Notes: generated by a model from the sequence alone, not told the origin. A stretch of 64,000 nucleotides of DNA from Candidatus Endonucleibacter sp. (ex Gigantidas childressi) (GCA_030674875.1 JASXSU010000001.1:558001-622000); one strand, 5' to 3'. Shown: positions 9,390-18,650, counted from the stretch's first letter. Numbers and translations are program-made.

Positions 9390-10064
9390 CTATCAGGCTC
9401 CTTTTTAACTCAGATAATCTGCGCTCTTACGTACTGGTAGGAGACGTAAGTGGCTGTTCTTGTGCCATTACTAGATAGTGTCAACTGGTTGCCGCGTAGC
9501 AACATCAAATCCTTTGGGTATATAAACGATGAAGGTTAGAATTTTAGCAAGAGGAAGGGAGTCTCGCAAATGCTAACATAAGGTTCTGGCTGCTGTAATC
9601 GGTCTATCGTATATGTTCTCTATCTGTGTATTTTGTGTTGTAGTTTATAGCTCTGGTATTTGTTGCTCATAAAAAATCATAGTCTTTAATAGTGCTGATG
9701 TAAGTGCTGTATCTGCAGAGAGTTGAGAAGCTTTTCGGGGTATAGTCTGTCACCACTGAAAGTGTGAGCCGGTGGCAAGTGAGCGAAGTTCCAAGAGGTG
9801 CTGGGTGAGTGAGGTTGTTCGATAGCCTCAGCTACCAAGGGGGCGTATGACTGAAAACTTTGGGGTTCGAGCGGTGAATCTGCTTGCTTGTAGTCTTGAT
9901 CATGTGAAGTCTGGAGGGTTTTGCATAGAACATGCTATTTTTAGCTTGGCAGGTTGTGTCTGTTTGAGATTTTATATTAACGGGATGGATACTTACGGTC
10001 GCGAATTATTTATGTAGATAGACGTAGGTGTAGACAATGGGTTTGAGTCTTCACACTGGTATTG
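9390..10064. other. Intergenic stretch with decayed repeats
   Basis: No credible gene. At 9485-9522 lies an ERIC-like right end (TTGCCGCGTAGCAAC ... CCTTTGGGTATA). At about 9748-9845 is a decayed type A core (AAGTGAGCGAAGTTCC, GCTGGGTGAGTGAGGTTG). Confidence 0.55.
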
Positions 10065-10106
10065 CCACTAACGAGATATACCTTTTAGGTGGTCTCTCGT
10101 TAGTGG
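10065..10106 (-). terminator. Strong hairpin downstream of the cold-shock gene
   Basis: A perfect 12-bp arm (CCACTAACGAGA / TCTCGTTAGTGG) encloses an inner ACCT/AGGT stem. It begins 29 bases past the cold-shock stop codon, the position expected of a terminator. A run of T after the stem is weak on the minus strand, so a role in mRNA 3'-end protection is also possible. Confidence 0.55.
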
Positions 10107-10134
10107 GCTTTATATGTATTGGTCCTCTTATCCC

Positions 10135-10341
10135 TTATAGAGGCACAACTTTATTAGCGCACGGTCCTTTTTGCCCTTGGCCGACTTCGAATTCAACTGG
10201 CTGACCATCATTAAGAGTTGCAAAGCCTCCGTCACTCTGGATTTCGGAGTGATGTACAAAAAGGTCTTTGCCTCCATCCTCAGGTGTGATGAAACCAAAA
10301 CCCTTTTCGGGATTGAACCATTTAACTGTGCCTTTACTCAT
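10135..10341 (-). CDS. CspA-family cold-shock protein
   Basis: A 68-residue single OB-fold protein with both RNA-binding motifs: [16 protein letters not shown] (RNP1) and DLFVHHSEI (RNP2). Cold-shock proteins bind single-stranded RNA/DNA, melting mRNA structure or acting as transcription antiterminators. The gene stands alone, with about 340 bases upstream free of repeats and genes, compatible with the long regulated 5' leader common for this family. Which paralogue (CspA, C, D, E) it is cannot be decided. Confidence 0.95.
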   Translation of the reverse strand: MSKGTVKWFNPEKGFGFITPEDGGKDLFVHHSEIQSDGGFATLNDGQPVEFEVGQGQKGPCANKVVPL

Positions 10342-10687
10342 TTTATATACTCAATGTATTGGTGAAAGGTATTAAATTCATATTCGAATTCACCGATTCG
10401 AACACAAATAGAAAACTGGGCAGAAGTAGACATATAAAGCCTCATCAACCAGAAAAGAAGTGATAATAACGAATAACTTGTGTATATGCAACAACTCATT
10501 GCATTTCTGGGTCGGAAAACTTGTAATATCTAGTAAAGCCAAATATTAGCTCCATACTCCCACAAGAGGAGATACACGTAAAATGGACTGGAAAGGCAGC
10601 TGTAGTTTTTATCTATGTACAAAATAAAAAAACTTGAAACCTTTGATTTCTAAGGAGTAATTGGTGCGAGATGACTCTCTCGTAAGG

Positions 10688-10812
10688 TAGTTTATGCTCA
10701 TTCTCCTTGAATGTGGGGTTGACTGCTATCTCACCCCCCACATGTAGGCCATGGAGCTGCGCTAGTTTGTCGCCTTCCCATATTTTAAATGGAGCTGGGT
10801 ATGTGCTGTCTA
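10688..10812. repeat. Type A palindromic repeat, degenerate
   Basis: GAATGTGGGGTTGACTGCTATCTCACCC, GTAGGCCATGGAGCTGCGCTAG and TTTGTCGCCTTCC follow the type A order. The outer arms are changed. Confidence 0.6.
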
Positions 10813-10856
10813 TTATTTCAGGATAGGTTACCTTATGCAGTAGTCAGTCCCGTTGA

Positions 10857-10980
10857 ACCAGCTACCATTGCCGGTGCGGGGTTGTTGATATATCCTCTCT
10901 ACCAAATCGCCTACTACTCATAGGTTTATAGGGGCTTCGTTCATTTGTGGCCTACTAATACTTTCATCGTAACTGCTATA
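10857..10980. repeat. Type A palindromic repeat
   Basis: Arms CCAGCTACCATTGCCGGTG and ACTTTCATCGTAACTGCTATA enclose CGGGGTTGTTGA, CGCCTACTACTCATAGGTTT and GGGGCTTCGTTC. It ends at the base before the ABC transporter reading frame, so the first in-frame ATG (10980) sits on the repeat border without a ribosome site. Confidence 0.75.
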
Positions 10981-11033
10981 TGAATAGTAAATTTTGGGTT
11001 TGCCAAAAATCAACTTCCTTCGGGGGTAGTGTC

Positions 11034-12092
11034 TTGAATTATATAAAAAAATACGTTGTTTTTTGTTTTTTTATTGTATCTCTTTCCTGTTCGGCTTTAG
11101 GTAAGAGGCTCGTGGATACTAGCAAGTTGCCAGCGCAAGAAAATCGAGAGGTATTGCGGCTTGGCATGATGAATTTAATGGCTGGAGGCGCTATTAAGTT
11201 GGCTATGGATAAGGGCTTTTTTGAAGAGGTTGACTTAAAAATCCTGTCATTTAGCTCTGCACAACATGTAGCCACGGCTATAGCATCTGGAGATGTGGAT
11301 ATTGGCCTGAGCGGTTTAACTGCCGCTGTGTATAACTTGGCTGGGAAAGAGAAGTTGAAAATCATTGCGGGGGTATCCAGCGAGACGGATAACTGGCCTG
11401 GTGTTGCTTATGTTGTGTCGAATGCAGCATGGAACAAGGGAATTCGTAAACCTTCTCAATTACAAAATGTTAGCTTGGGTATTACAGAGAAAGGCTCCAC
11501 CTTCCACTATATGGCAGGTTTGTTGGCCGACAAATATGGTTTTTCGTTGGAAGAAAAAATTAAGCTGGTGCCTCTGGCAACTCTACCAGCATTACGAGCT
11601 GCGTTGGCTACATCTCAGGTAGACAGCGCTATCCTTCCCAGTATAATTGCTCATAAGTTGGAAGAGGACAAAGCTGGGCGTATTATTGGCTATGTGGGTA
11701 ATGAAACGCCTTGGCAGGTGACTGGTGTTTTTGCATCAACCAAGGTGCTGAAAGAAAATCCGAACTTAGTGAAAAAGTATCTTGCTGGCTTCTTGAAAGG
11801 CTGTAAATATTATCACCGCATATTTAATACAGAGAAACCTGAGCTATATGCAACTAAAGAAATGTTATCCAAATGGCCAGAAAGAGAAAGTTCAGCTACC
11901 GTTATCTCTTCGTTTATAAAGCCAGTGTTGGATCCGGTTCTCGTTAGTAGATTTCCAATTTATATAAAGGCTGATGGAGTGGTTGATAAAAATAGTATTC
12001 AGCATCAAGTGGATTGGTATAAGAGCAGAGGTATGGTTGATAAGAGGGTAACCGTTGACAAGGTGCTTACTTTGAATCTTATAGACCCATAG
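11034..12092 (+). CDS. NitT/TauT-type ABC transporter substrate-binding protein (NMT1-like)
   Basis: Periplasmic binding protein of an import system of the nitrate/sulfonate/thiamine-precursor class. After a signal peptide (YVVFCFFIVSLSCSALG) come family features: GGAIKLAMDKGFFEEVDLKI, a SAQHVATAIASGDVDIGLSG segment, KIIAGVSSE and SLGITEKGSTFHYMAG. I start at TTG 11034, preceded by GGGGG and giving a short positive N-region before the signal helix. The alternative ATG at 10980 adds 18 residues read from the edge of a repeat. An ATPase and a permease follow downstream. The ligand is not evident: thiamine/pyrimidine precursor, riboflavin, taurine or nitrate are all possible. Confidence 0.85.
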   Translation: MNYIKKYVVFCFFIVSLSCSALGKRLVDTSKLPAQENREVLRLGMMNLMAGGAIKLAMDKGFFEEVDLKILSFSSAQHVATAIASGDVDIGLSGLTAAVYNLAGKEKLKIIAGVSSETDNWPGVAYVVSNAAWNKGIRKPSQLQNVSLGITEKGSTFHYMAGLLADKYGFSLEEKIKLVPLATLPALRAALATSQVDSAILPSIIAHKLEEDKAGRIIGYVGNETPWQVTGVFASTKVLKENPNLVKKYLAGFLKGCKYYHRIFNTEKPELYATKEMLSKWPERESSATVISSFIKPVLDPVLVSRFPIYIKADGVVDKNSIQHQVDWYKSRGMVDKRVTVDKVLTLNLIDP

Positions 12093-12096
12093 TAAT

Positions 12097-12216
12097 AGGC
12101 TATTTCCGCTACCCCTTGTAGGCGTAAGGGTATGAACTACTCTACTTATCCTAGCAGGTTACTATTCTTAGGTTCATGGAGGGGCTCGTTCACATCTTCA
12201 ATGGTAGCTGGTACAT
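12097..12216. repeat. Type A palindromic repeat, degenerate
   Basis: GCTATTTCCGCTACCCCTTG, GTTCATGGAGGGGCTCGTTC and CATCTTCAATGGTAGCTGGTA match the type A frame. It separates the binding-protein gene from the ATPase gene of the same transporter. Confidence 0.55.
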
Positions 12217-12249
12217 AAGAGGTTTTTTGTAAATAGTCATGGGCTAAAA

Positions 12250-12987
12250 ATGCTTGATATTAAAGATCTGTCATTTAGTTACGCGGGGCAGGAAATAATC
12301 AAAACAATAAGTTTTAGCGTTGATGAAAATGTTTGCGTTGCCATTCTTGGGCCATCTGGATGTGGTAAAACAACCGTACTAAAATTGATAGCGGGTTTAT
12401 TAATGCCTTGCTCTGGTGTGCTCGTTAATAAATTCCGTAGAGAAGAGACTGGTTTTGTGTTTCAAGATTTCTGTTTATTGCCATGGCGAACCGTAAAAGA
12501 AAATGTTGCTCTTGTATTGCATGACAAAAAGATGAGTGCTGTCGATAAAAATCAACGCATTGATCATGCTCTTGTTATTACGGGCTTGGATGATTTTGCG
12601 GAAAAATACCCTTATGAGCTGTCAGGGGGGATGCAGCAGCGTACTGGTTTAGCGAGAGCGCTTGCAGTTCAGCCTTCACTGTTGTTAATGGATGAGCCTT
12701 TTTCTAATGTGGATGGTCAAACAAGGGGGTTGCTTGTTGAGGAATTTCGGGAGATTGCTAGTACCGTACCTATGACCATAGTTATGGTAACGCATAATAT
12801 TGACGATGTTTTAGATTTAGCTGATCAGGTGATGCTTTTTTCTGGGCAGCCTGCCTCTATTATGGAAAGGCTGGATATCAAAGGCTATTTGCAGGATATT
12901 GGGCGCGAAGCTCTGAGGCAGCTAATATGGGAGAAATTACGAAGTCAGGTTAAATATAATGATTGTGTTGGTACGAGGCATGCGTGA
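12250..12987 (+). CDS. NitT/TauT-type ABC transporter ATP-binding protein
   Basis: Cytoplasmic ATPase of the importer. It shows Walker A LGPSGCGKTTVLKL, Q-loop FVFQDFCLLPWRTVKENV (the PW motif is typical of the nitrate/sulfonate/thiamine-precursor family), signature LSGGMQQRTGLARALA, Walker B LLLMDEPFSNVD and H-loop VMVTHNIDD. It is 245 residues long, normal for the family. Its 3' end overlaps the permease reading frame, indicating translational coupling. Confidence 0.93.
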   Translation: MLDIKDLSFSYAGQEIIKTISFSVDENVCVAILGPSGCGKTTVLKLIAGLLMPCSGVLVNKFRREETGFVFQDFCLLPWRTVKENVALVLHDKKMSAVDKNQRIDHALVITGLDDFAEKYPYELSGGMQQRTGLARALAVQPSLLLMDEPFSNVDGQTRGLLVEEFREIASTVPMTIVMVTHNIDDVLDLADQVMLFSGQPASIMERLDIKGYLQDIGREALRQLIWEKLRSQVKYNDCVGTRHA

Positions 12988-13747
12988 CTGGTTGAAAAGC
13001 ATCTTGGTATCAGCAATGAGTTTATTGACGGGCCTGTTGCTTTGGCAATATTGTTTGTCAAATGGTAATGATGTTGGTTTGATGCCGTCACCCTCCGCTA
13101 TTTTTTCGGCATTGCAGGAGCTGATACATTCCGGCGAGCTGTGGCTTCATGCTACGGCTTCTATAAAAAGACTCGTGCCAGGATGGATTTCTGGTGTTTG
13201 TATTGGTTGGTTTACAGGAGTGCTAATTGGGATCTCAGTGACTGCGTTTAGGCTGGTTGCTCCTTGGTTAGTGCTTTTGTTTCCAGTGCCCAAAATAGCA
13301 CTTTTTCCTGCATTTATTCTTTTTTTGGGCATTGGCGAATCGGCTCGTATTTCCATAGTATTTGTGGGTGTTTTTTTTCCTGTGGTTTATTGCGTGTGGC
13401 AATCAGTACTATCTGTACCAGCGTCTCTTATTGATATGGGTAAAAGCTTTGGACTTTCTCCTTTTAGTATTGTCTGGAGAATTATTATTCCAGGCAGCCT
13501 TCCAGGTGTGTTTCTGTCTTGTAGGTTGACAATAGCGATAGCTTTAATCCTTCTGTTAGCAGCCGAAATGCTAGGGGCTAATGAAGGTCTTGGGGCTTTT
13601 ATTGTGGGGGCAGGCTCAATGGCTATGCTGGATCAACTGTTTGCTGGGGTAACAGTTCTCTCGTTTTTTTCTTTATTTATGTTTTGCGTGCTGGGTTTAT
13701 TGGAAAAATATTATGTACATTGGAGTGGCTCTGCTCGCCTCTGGTGA
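12959..13747 (+). CDS. NitT/TauT-type ABC transporter permease
   Basis: An inner-membrane BPD_transp_1-type permease with about six hydrophobic helices. The EAA-like cytoplasmic loop is visible: GKSFGLSPFSIVWRIIIPGSLPGVFLSCR. LFPVPKIALFPAFILFLGIG is typical of SsuC/TauC/ThiX-like permeases. The ATG at 12959 has AGG seven bases upstream and overlaps the ATPase gene by 29 bases; a second in-frame ATG at 12980 is possible. With the two preceding genes it forms a complete importer. Confidence 0.9.
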   Translation: MIVLVRGMRDWLKSILVSAMSLLTGLLLWQYCLSNGNDVGLMPSPSAIFSALQELIHSGELWLHATASIKRLVPGWISGVCIGWFTGVLIGISVTAFRLVAPWLVLLFPVPKIALFPAFILFLGIGESARISIVFVGVFFPVVYCVWQSVLSVPASLIDMGKSFGLSPFSIVWRIIIPGSLPGVFLSCRLTIAIALILLLAAEMLGANEGLGAFIVGAGSMAMLDQLFAGVTVLSFFSLFMFCVLGLLEKYYVHWSGSARLW

Positions 13748-13754
13748 TGAGAGG

Positions 13755-13868
13755 TGCTACTACCAGCTTTGTTGTCAACTTTTGCTCACCACAGTCACAT
13801 GATACCTCTAAGCTTCTGTGGTCTTGTTTACTTGCCGTGGCGTAGCAACTCTAAATCCTCCGGGTATA
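13755..13868. repeat. ERIC-like element, degenerate
   Basis: GTTGTCAACTTTTGCTCACC, TGTGGTCTTGTTTACTTGCCG, CGTAGCAACTCTAAATCC and the terminal CGGGTATA follow the ERIC-like order. Its right end shares TATA with the next repeat. Confidence 0.65.
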
Positions 13869-13985
13869 TGTCCATTCCCTAATTATGGTGTGCGGTTGTG
13901 GATTGCTCTCGTTCACTCTCTTCACCCACTATGTATAATCTTTGCTCTTTTGTCGCCTACTTGTACCTTTAATAGCCTTGGTATA
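13865..13985. repeat. Type A palindromic repeat, degenerate, abutting an ERIC-like element
   Basis: TATGTCCATTCCCTAATTAT, GTGTGCGGTTGTGGATTGCTC, TTTTGTCGCCTACTTG and CTTTAATAGCCTTGGTATA. It forms a tandem pair with the preceding element joined at TATA. Confidence 0.6.
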
Positions 13986-14013
13986 GAAAGTTAAATTTGA
14001 ATAAATCACCACG

Positions 14014-14775
14014 ATGGATTGCACGATGAATGGAAAAATGAGTCCGATTATTGGTCATAGGGGGGTGGCAGGCCTAGCGCCGGAGAATACAATAGCAGGT
14101 ATTAGGAAAGCTGTTGAGATGGGGCTTAAATGGATTGAGCTGGATGTAACATTGCTAGGTGATGGCACTCCTGTGATGTTCCATGACGCGAAGCTGAAGC
14201 GTACGACTAATGGGCATGGTTATATTAACAGCATTACTGCCCATGAAGCTAATAGGCTTGACGCTGGCAGTTGGTTTTCTGACATTTATGCTGGAGAGAA
14301 AATACCTTCTTTTGCCAGTTCTTTGGAGCATGTTAAAACAACTGGGTTAGGATTAAATCTTGAGATAAAGCCTAATCGTTGTGATCAAGCTTTACTGGTA
14401 AAAAAAGTAAATGACGTATTACAGCAGACAGAATTTCCTGTCAGTCAGCTAATTGTGTCAAGTTTTAACATAGATACGTTAATTTTACTCGGAGGTTATA
14501 GCTCACAAAGGTGTGCTTGTTTATTTGAGCGATTACCTCGCAACTGGCGAGTAACAGCTGAGCATGTGAATGCAGTAAATATTCACCTAAATGGTAACAA
14601 TCTATCAGAGAAGACAGTGCATATGGTTAAAGAGGCTGGTTATGGGGTATATTGCTATACGGTCAATAAGCTAGGGCAGGCTAAAGTGTTATTTAACTGG
14701 GGTGTTGACGGTGTGTTTTCAGACTATCCAGATCACCTCATTAGTGACGAAACCTCAGGACTGGGATCACAGTAA
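14014..14775 (+). CDS. Glycerophosphodiester phosphodiesterase
   Basis: Hydrolyses glycerophosphodiesters to glycerol-3-phosphate and an alcohol. The GDPD motifs are all present: GHRGVAGLAPENT (catalytic His-Arg), KWIELDVTLLGDGTPVMFHD (metal-binding Glu/Asp and catalytic His) and LNLEIKPN. The C-terminal VYCYTVN and DGVFSDYPD complete the TIM barrel. With 253 residues and no signal peptide it resembles cytoplasmic UgpQ. Several in-frame ATGs lie at the start (14014, 14026, 14038); the first is taken. Confidence 0.92.
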   Translation: MDCTMNGKMSPIIGHRGVAGLAPENTIAGIRKAVEMGLKWIELDVTLLGDGTPVMFHDAKLKRTTNGHGYINSITAHEANRLDAGSWFSDIYAGEKIPSFASSLEHVKTTGLGLNLEIKPNRCDQALLVKKVNDVLQQTEFPVSQLIVSSFNIDTLILLGGYSSQRCACLFERLPRNWRVTAEHVNAVNIHLNGNNLSEKTVHMVKEAGYGVYCYTVNKLGQAKVLFNWGVDGVFSDYPDHLISDETSGLGSQ

Positions 14776-14964
14776 TCAGAGATGAAAGAAAGCGGTAAGG
14801 ATGTAGGCAGTTCCGTAAGCCAAAATTGCGGTCAAGCTTTGGGATACCACTCGCTTTTTTATGGCGAAACTCCAAGCCTGTTTTTTGCTGCTATGTTCGG
14901 GTTGTATTTGGCGTGGGCGGAGAGTGCAGAAAATAGTTTCACCATCCGCATCTTTAATTATCAC
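14776..14964 (-). CDS. Small hypothetical protein with C-terminal hydrophobic helix
   Basis: I do not recognise this 62-residue reading. It has a polar N-terminal part (MIIKDADGETIFC) and one predicted membrane helix near the C-terminus (LTAILAYGTAYILTAFF). It lies 52 bases downstream of darP on the same strand and abuts the end of the GDPD gene, so it could be a small co-transcribed membrane protein. The opposite strand is also open, so it may be spurious. Confidence 0.3.
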   Translation of the reverse strand: MIIKDADGETIFCTLRPRQIQPEHSSKKQAWSFAIKKRVVSQSLTAILAYGTAYILTAFFHL

Positions 14965-15016
14965 TGGTATAACACTCTTCTCGATACTCTAGGGTATATG
15001 GCTCGGTGATACCTAG

Positions 15017-15547
15017 TCACATTGCACCCGTTTCTCGTAAGTATTTAAATAACTTATGGGATGCTTTAGATGTTTTTCCCTGTTCTGCTGCTTTGCAGGC
15101 ATTTCTTACCAGCTGTCTAATATGTTGGCGATCAGTACATGGATATTTAGTCAGATATTCGCTTAATGCTGTCTGATCATTGTTTATAAGTCGGTCTCGC
15201 CAACGTTCAAGTTGATGAAATCGTCGGTTATATTCGATACTGGAGCTATCCAGTTGATTTAAGAGTTCTGTAATGGGGCCTGTATCCTGAGTCTGCATGA
15301 GCTTGCCAATAAAGGAAAGGTGCCGTTTTCTGGCATTATGGCTTGTGATACGCTTACTCTCATTCAAAGCTTCCTTTAAACGCTCGTTTAATGGGAGTTT
15401 TTCGAGCAGTGATGGCTTCATCTCCATTAAACGGGCACCTATATCTCTCAAGGCATGTTTTTCTCGTTTAATTTCTGACTTGCTGATATATTCTATTGCA
15501 TTACTCTTTAGAGGGTCGTGTGACTGACTGGGTTCACTGGAAGACAT
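15017..15547 (-). CDS. darP: Dual-action ribosomal maturation protein DarP (YjgA/DUF615)
   Basis: YjgA/DarP associates with late 50S ribosomal precursors in gammaproteobacteria. The helical family pattern is clear: KSEIKREKHALRDIGARLME, KLPLNERLKEALNESKRI, RKRHLSFIGKLMQ, QLERWRDRLINND and DRQHIRQLVRNA. The frame is open 90 bases further upstream, but that extension runs through a decayed type A repeat; starting at ATG 15547 (MSSSEPSQSHD) gives 176 residues, the usual length. Confidence 0.9.
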   Translation of the reverse strand: MSSSEPSQSHDPLKSNAIEYISKSEIKREKHALRDIGARLMEMKPSLLEKLPLNERLKEALNESKRITSHNARKRHLSFIGKLMQTQDTGPITELLNQLDSSSIEYNRRFHQLERWRDRLINNDQTALSEYLTKYPCTDRQHIRQLVRNACKAAEQGKTSKASHKLFKYLRETGAM

Positions 15548-15595
15548 GATAGCTACTTCTGCAAAGGAGTGGGTAATTATATACCCATTTTCATT

Positions 15596-15705
15596 GAAAG
15601 AGTGAGGTTGTTGACCGATATCATTCACCTCATTCACCGATTATTCGTAGATTTTGTGGATTCGCTCGTTTGTCACCTGCTTACACCCTTCAATGGCTAT
15701 GCGTG
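15596..15705. repeat. Type A palindromic repeat, decayed
   Basis: GAAAGAGTGAGGTTGTTGACCG, GATTCGCTCGTTTGTCACCTGC and ACACCCTTCAATGGCTATG correspond to the type A order. It lies between divergently oriented darP and gcvH. Confidence 0.55.
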
Positions 15706-15807
15706 CGGAGCTGCGAAGAAAGTAGTGCGTTGTGAAGCCCCTATGAGCCACTTACTCTTATTAACTTTTGGTATGCAAGTTTAAACCTTGGATCAGAGGA
15801 CTGCCCC

Positions 15808-16200
15808 ATGAGCAACATCCCATCAGAGTTACTTTACTTTCATTCACACGAATGGGTTCGAGTGGAAGATGATGATAGCGTTACAATAGGTCTCACTGAG
15901 CATGCTCAAGAAGCGCTAGGAGATGTGGTTTTTGTGGAGCTACCAAGTACAGAAATAACCTATAAGGCGGGTGACTACGCAGGTGTTGTAGAGTCAGTAA
16001 AAGCTGCTTCAGATGTCTATTCCCCGCTTACCGGAGATATTATTAAAGTAAATGAAGAGCTTGTAAGTACCCCGGAAATAATCAACAGCGACCCTTACCA
16101 TAACGGGTGGTTTTTTAAAATGAAATTATCTGCGCCCAGTGAATTAACAGATTTAATGGACGCAAAAGCTTACGCAAAATACGTTGAGCAGAGCGTTTAG
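15808..16200 (+). CDS. gcvH: Glycine cleavage system H protein
   Basis: The lipoyl carrier that shuttles the aminomethyl group among the P, T and L proteins of glycine cleavage. The lipoylation site is Lys65 in VVESVKAASDVYSPLTG. The N-terminal HEWVRVEDDDSVTIGLTEHA and the C-terminal DPYHNGWFFKMKLS are typical. It is 130 residues long, with GAGGAC upstream of the ATG. It stands alone here; gcvP and gcvT must be elsewhere. No glycine riboswitch is visible upstream. Confidence 0.96.
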   Translation: MSNIPSELLYFHSHEWVRVEDDDSVTIGLTEHAQEALGDVVFVELPSTEITYKAGDYAGVVESVKAASDVYSPLTGDIIKVNEELVSTPEIINSDPYHNGWFFKMKLSAPSELTDLMDAKAYAKYVEQSV

Positions 16201-16257
16201 GTTTTAGTGTACAAAGTTTGTAAGCTGCCGTCTTTGTGTTATCTCATATTTGCCCTA

Positions 16258-16464
16258 GGTGTTTGTTATCATTGAAGGTGTGATGAGGTTATAAACGAGT
16301 TGGACTTCGTTAGTATGCGAGTGGTGAGAGGGAGTGGTCAGACCCTTTCGCACGGTGGAGATGTTATGCATGACGTGAGCGAGGCCATAGTATCTTAGGA
16401 GTGCTAAGTGACTGTGGTTAGCGAACGTTGATAACAAGTAGCGAGTTCAAATGCTACAGGTATA
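16258..16464. repeat. Decayed type A left arm followed by ERIC-like right half
   Basis: GTTTGTTATCATTGAAGGTGTGATGAGG is a type A left arm. CGTGAGCGAGGCCATAGTAT, GTGCTAAGTGACTGTGG, AACAAGTAGCGAG and CTACAGGTATA follow the ERIC-like order. Both are heavily changed. Confidence 0.5.
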
Positions 16465-16641
16465 CAATGCTGAGTGTCTAGCACTGGAGTCTAGTACTTA
16501 GATTTTTAGTGCTATTCGTGACAATCTTGTTTGTTAACATTTTGATTTCAGAGAGCTTTTCTTGCTTTTCGTTATCATTTAAATCTACAAATTTACCATT
16601 TGAATGTCTGATTCTGACGCGTTTGTTTTTATAAATGACTA

Positions 16642-16899
16642 TTATATTCTTCTGCAATGTTTGGCAATAATTGGAGGTCTGTGGCCTACCGTTCTTTGTA
16701 GACTCAGAGCCTGCAAGGCGTTTTGGTTTTGGATAAAAGTAAATAATATTTCCGGTGTTTTCTTAATAGTGCTAGCGCTAACCATGGCCGGTGGTGCTGA
16801 TGAGTACTGAATAACTCCTTGATTATTTTGCCATTTATAAATACCTTCAGCGCTAATAATACTTGGGGCAAATAATAATAGAATAATTATTGTTTTCAT
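16642..16899 (-). CDS. Small secreted DUF4124-domain protein
   Basis: An 85-residue protein with a clear signal peptide (MKTIIILLLFAPSIISAEG) followed by the DUF4124 opening GIYKWQNNQGVIQYSSAPP, seen at the start of many short periplasmic proteins of gammaproteobacteria. The function of DUF4124 is not known to me. The tail after residue 50 has no recognisable domain and may be truncated. It is isolated, flanked by repeat debris. Confidence 0.6.
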   Translation of the reverse strand: MKTIIILLLFAPSIISAEGIYKWQNNQGVIQYSSAPPAMVSASTIKKTPEILFTFIQNQNALQALSLQRTVGHRPPIIAKHCRRI

Positions 16900-17552
16900 G
16901 ATCAGTCATCCATGTTGATTCTTTATTTGTAACAAATTCTAGAGATTTTAGAAAACATTTGTTTTGTATATTGTTGAAATATTTTTAACTAGAGGCCTGC
17001 GAACAAGTTTCTTATTTTGTTATCTTAACTGATCTGGTTGACTTTTATTCCTATTTATACCAGTTATCATCAAAGGTGTGAGCAGGTGAAAAACTAGCTA
17101 ATCCTCATCATTCTAAGGCTAATTGTTCGCCGAGCAGTTAAAGAGGCATATTTATTAGCTGCTACAGTGGTGCACTATCGAAGTTATTTATACAAAATAG
17201 TAAAAACTACCACTTGCGATAATTATTTGTAAGTTGCAGAGCATGAGATTATCTCCAAAGACCTAGAAGTAATTATTTACTTGTTCATCTATATTTTCCA
17301 TGGCCGCTAGGTGTCAATAAAAAGACAAGTAGTTTGATTAGGTGGCTGCTGATTTCAAATCAGTAATCGGTTAATAAATACAGTACGTTATGGGTTAATT
17401 AAACAATAATCTTCGAAAGGCTAGAAGCTATCGACAACTAAATTAACTATTTATTAGGGTTGTAAGTGGGCATGGTTGCAGCATAATTAAATTGCATTTA
17501 TGATTTTAAAGTGTGCGACGAATGAATAAATATTTTTTAAATATATCTTTAT
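16900..17552. other. AT-rich intergenic stretch
   Basis: No gene seen. A decayed type A left part lies at about 17050-17160 (TATACCAGTTATCATCAAAGGTGTGAGCAGGTG). The opening bases (GAGGCCTGCGAACAAGTTTC near 16993) resemble the sequence just after the first gene of the window (GGAAGTCTGCGAATAAGCGC near 548), a possible further short repeat. Confidence 0.4.
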
Positions 17553-18451
17553 GAGACCTCAGCATAACTCAACAAAGACGATTATATTCTGGTAAAATAT
17601 CGGCATGCAAAAATCCTTCACAACACAACCCAAACTCTTCGTTTCAGCCAGCGACCTAAATCATCCAATTCTTCGTAGTTTGGATGATACAAAAGCGCTG
17701 CTGAAATGGTCAGAGATTGAGAAGTTATTATGCTCAATCTACGCCTCTAACACCGGTCGCCCCAGCTATCCTCTGCTCGAGCCTTATTGCTTGGAACATG
17801 GTCTCGCTTATCCGATGTACAGCTGGCTCAGTGCTTGTATATACCCGTCGCCTTTCAAGTTGCCACGTTGTTGGCTGCGTTCGCTCACCCCTATCACCTA
17901 CTACTCGTAGGCTCACAGGGCTTCGCTTACTTGCTGCCTAGTAGCAATTTGAAATGCTTTGGGTATAGAGATCTTCTGTTTTGTAAAATTTGTCACCCTG
18001 AACTTGGTGGCGCAGTTCCTGAAGCCTCCACCTTGGGACGCTTTCGAACACGACTTGTCGAACATCGTCTGTGGGGTCAATTAATGGCAGAGATTAATCG
18101 TCAGCTTGAAGCCAAAAACATCATAATGAGCGAAGGTCGCATTAATATCATTGATGCTACACCGATAGATGCAGCGCGATCAGGTTTGGGCCACGACAAA
18201 AGAGGAAAACTGACAAAAGATCGCTGAAGCGAGCTGGCACGTTAAGAATGACAGTCGTGGTAACAAAAAAAGCAGCTATGGTTTTTCCGTTCATACCGGT
18301 GTCGATGAAGATGGCTTTATTCATAGGCAAAGCGTAACGCCTGGTAATGTTCATGATTTGATGTTCAACGCCTTAGAAATCTTCGTAATGGCTGACAAAA
18401 CTTGGAAAATTCAATTATCGTGACCAAAGTCGTTGGTTATACTGAGGTCTC
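17553..18451 (+). mobile_element. IS5-family insertion sequence relic, copy 2 (internally deleted)
   Basis: Inverted ends GAGACCTCAGCATAAC and GTTATACTGAGGTCTC. The transposase starts at 17605 (MQKSFTTQPKLFVSASDLNH), shows LDDTKALLKWSEIEKLL, is interrupted at residue ~78 by an ERIC-like insertion, resumes with RDLLFCKICHPELGGAVPEA and ends around DATPIDAARSGLGHD. Compared with copy 1 (619-1922), roughly 430 bp encoding the C-terminal half are deleted after GTTCATGATT. Non-functional. Confidence 0.85.
17840..17967. repeat. ERIC-like element inside IS5 copy 2
   Basis: 128 bp: TATACCCGTCGCCTTTCAAG ... GCTTTGGGTATA, containing TTGGCTGCGTTCGCTCACCC and TTCGCTTACTTGCTGCC. It lies at the same transposase codon as in IS5 copy 1; removing one TA-bounded unit restores CTTGTATAGAGATCTT (LYRDL). 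Confidence 0.9.
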
Positions 18452-18650
18452 TCTATAAAAGTAATATGCTATTTCTTATCAATGATTAAAGGCATTGTTG
18501 ATGAATAGCGCATTTGTTTTACATGACTTTTAGTCAAAATATACGGTTAGTTGAAAAGTAGCGTCTATGCTTAAGGGAAAGCTACCTCTATATCATATTT
18601 TGAATATCAAAACTTGGCATTAACGTCTTTGCTTTGATTAGGAAACTATC

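Noticed and set aside
14782-15009. Plus-strand 75-codon frame after the GDPD gene
   Set aside because: It has no ribosome site or family and overlaps a more protein-like frame on the other strand, itself only weakly supported.
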